Source: Lachnospiraceae bacterium (GTDB lineage Bacteria > Bacillota_A > Clostridia > Lachnospirales > Lachnospiraceae). From it: a stretch of DNA of 7,869 bases. Both the position numbers and the translations under genes were made by a program. Below, piece after piece: positions 6,684 through 7,869 of the stretch. The stretch is taken from assembly GCA_017958935.1 (NCBI GenBank), contig JAGDBR010000173.1, forward strand, positions 1-7,869. The letters are read 5' to 3'. Within the stretch, counting starts at the first letter, position 1. Each line of letters begins with the position of its first letter. The notes below the pieces were generated by a model. The model was given only the letters and a program-made list of their open reading frames with translations, did no database searches and was not told the DNA's origin.

Positions 6684-7869
6684 ATGATCAAGAAACTGAT
6701 CCGGCAAATGCTGACGGCACAGATCCTTTCGGCCCTCACGGTGTCGCTGTGCCTGCTGATCGACAGCATCATCATCGGACGCTTCCTGGGTGTTCAGGCG
6801 ATCGCAGCCTACGGATTGTCGAATCCGATCCTGCTGATCATCGGCGCCTTCGGCACCGCGCTCTCCGCGGGCGTGCAGGTCGTCTGCAGCCGCGCGCTCG
6901 GGCGCGGGTCGCAGGAGGAGGCGAACGAAGGCTTTTCGTCCGCCGTCGGGCTGGCGGCGGCCTTTTCGATCCCCTTCATGGCGCTCGTGCTGCTGTTCAG
7001 CACCCAGGCGAGCAGGCTGCTCGGCGCGAATACCGAGCTGCTGCTTACGGATACGCGCAGCTACATCCGCGGCTTCATCATCGGCGCGCCCGCGACGATG
7101 GGCGCCCTGATCCTGGTGCCGTTCCTGCAGATGGCCGGCAAGACGGGCCTGCTGATCGCTTCGGTCGGCGCGATGACGGTCATCGACATCGTGCTGGACA
7201 TCCTGAACGTCACGGTCTTCCACGGCGGCATGTTCGGCCTGGGCCTCGCGTCTTCGCTGAGCTATTACGGCGCGCTGCTGCTCGGCGGCTCCTACTTCTT
7301 CTCGAAGAAATGCTTCTTCCGTTTCTCCGCGAAGCTCATCAGCCTGAAAAAGATCAAGGAGCTCTTCACCTGCAGCATTCCGGCGGTCTTCAACATGGCG
7401 TCCTCCGTCGTTCTCGTCTTCGTGATGAACCGGCTTTTGCTGGGCGTGGGCGGCAGCGACGCGGTCGCGGCCTTCTCCGTGATCTCCACGATCGGGAACG
7501 CGAGCAACTGCATCACGACCGGCCTCGGCGGCGTCTCCTTGACGCTGACGGGCATCTTCTATCAGGAAGAAGACCGGACGAGCCTGAAGACGCTGCTGCA
7601 GGAGATCACCCGCTGGTCCCTGATCCTCGGGGCGGCGGTCGGCCTGCTGCTCGTGATCTTCTCGCCTGCCGCGGTCTCGCTCTTCATCAAGGACGGCGGG
7701 CCGTCGCGGACGCTGGCGACCTACGGCCTTCGGATCTACGGACCGGGCCTGATCCCGTGCTGCTTCGTCGGCGCGCTGAAGAACGCCTACCAGGGCTCGC
7801 GCCGGGAGAAGCTGACGGAGATGATCTCGGTCATGGAAGGCGCGGCATTCCCGCTTCTGGTCGCTTTCC
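6684..7869 (+). CDS. MATE-family efflux transporter, C-terminus beyond window
   Basis: An open frame of 395 codons with no stop before the window end; typical family length (440-470) predicts some 50-70 residues are missing. It is a polytopic membrane protein with MATE landmarks: DSIIIGRFLGVQAIAAYG (27-44), the GTALSAGVQVVCSRALG stretch (57-73), FLQMAGKTG (147-155) at the place of the usual R-A-x-G-D/N block, VIDIVLDILNV (166-176), and SIPAVFNM (231-238) opening the second half. It is clearly related to, but quite divergent from, the MATE protein at 2143-3525, so it is not a recent duplicate. The Arg of the usual R-A-x-G motif appears replaced by Gln-Met in FLQMAGKTG. The start ATG 6684 has only a distant GGAG (6667-6670, 13 bases away), so translation may be weak; no other in-frame start fits better. 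The substrate is unknown. A hairpin and a promoter-like patch separate it from pepF. Confidence 0.9.
   Translation, partial: MIKKLIRQMLTAQILSALTVSLCLLIDSIIIGRFLGVQAIAAYGLSNPILLIIGAFGTALSAGVQVVCSRALGRGSQEEANEGFSSAVGLAAAFSIPFMALVLLFSTQASRLLGANTELLLTDTRSYIRGFIIGAPATMGALILVPFLQMAGKTGLLIASVGAMTVIDIVLDILNVTVFHGGMFGLGLASSLSYYGALLLGGSYFFSKKCFFRFSAKLISLKKIKELFTCSIPAVFNMASSVVLVFVMNRLLLGVGGSDAVAAFSVISTIGNASNCITTGLGGVSLTLTGIFYQEEDRTSLKTLLQEITRWSLILGAAVGLLLVIFSPAAVSLFIKDGGPSRTLATYGLRIYGPGLIPCCFVGALKNAYQGSRREKLTEMISVMEGAAFPLLVAF

Noticed and set aside
4766..6775. A 669-residue open frame on the minus strand opposite pepF
   Set aside because: Its translation is rich in Arg, His, Asp and Val with no family pattern, and it mirrors the third-position GC bias of the plus-strand gene, whose zinc site and family motifs are clear. 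It is a shadow of GC-rich codon use.
1..7869. Novel defence, mobile or RNA-guided system
   Set aside because: All genes belong to well-known transporter and metabolic families; no repeats, transposase, nuclease or reverse transcriptase features were found on either strand.

Overview
The window is GC-rich (about 60% by eye) with strong ATC/CTG/GTC codon preference. It carries a tightly packed, single-strand (+) run of genes, with no gap over about 80 bases between them. The gene set and protein styles fit a high-GC anaerobic Bacillota, most likely a Clostridia-type bacterium. The main pointers are a heterodimeric ABC exporter with an ATGA overlap, a roughly 400-residue homoserine dehydrogenase without an ACT domain, and a PepF-type oligopeptidase. 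The species cannot be named from this sequence. No tRNA, rRNA, CRISPR array, insertion sequence or phage gene was seen.

Layout: the last 58 codons of an ABC exporter subunit (2-178) overlap by four bases the complete second subunit (175-2067). After 75 bases containing a perfect 16-bp palindrome comes a complete MATE-family efflux transporter (2143-3525). Homoserine dehydrogenase, hom (3583-4776), follows, and 19 bases later an M3-family oligoendopeptidase, pepF-like (4796-6607). A 31-base hairpin and a small AT-rich, promoter-like patch then precede a second, divergent MATE transporter (6684 onward) that runs off the window end.

The most notable feature is the peptidase gene. Its reading frame is interrupted by one in-frame TAG at 5579-5581, yet both sides stay in the same frame, align to the family without a gap, and together give the usual full length of about 600 residues with an intact HEMGH zinc site. 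This is a recent nonsense mutation, a sequencing error, or a suppressed or recoded UAG. All five other visible gene ends use TAA or TGA.

Functionally the window mixes membrane export (one heterodimeric ABC pump and two MATE pumps) with housekeeping amino-acid metabolism (the threonine/methionine branch enzyme and peptide breakdown). The close spacing between the ABC pair, the first MATE gene, hom and pepF allows cotranscription, but nothing in the sequence ties the pumps to the metabolic enzymes. I see no convincing new multi-gene system here. The interrupted pepF, the extra N-terminal membrane helix on the ABC subunit and the small palindromic elements ahead of both MATE genes are the points worth checking.
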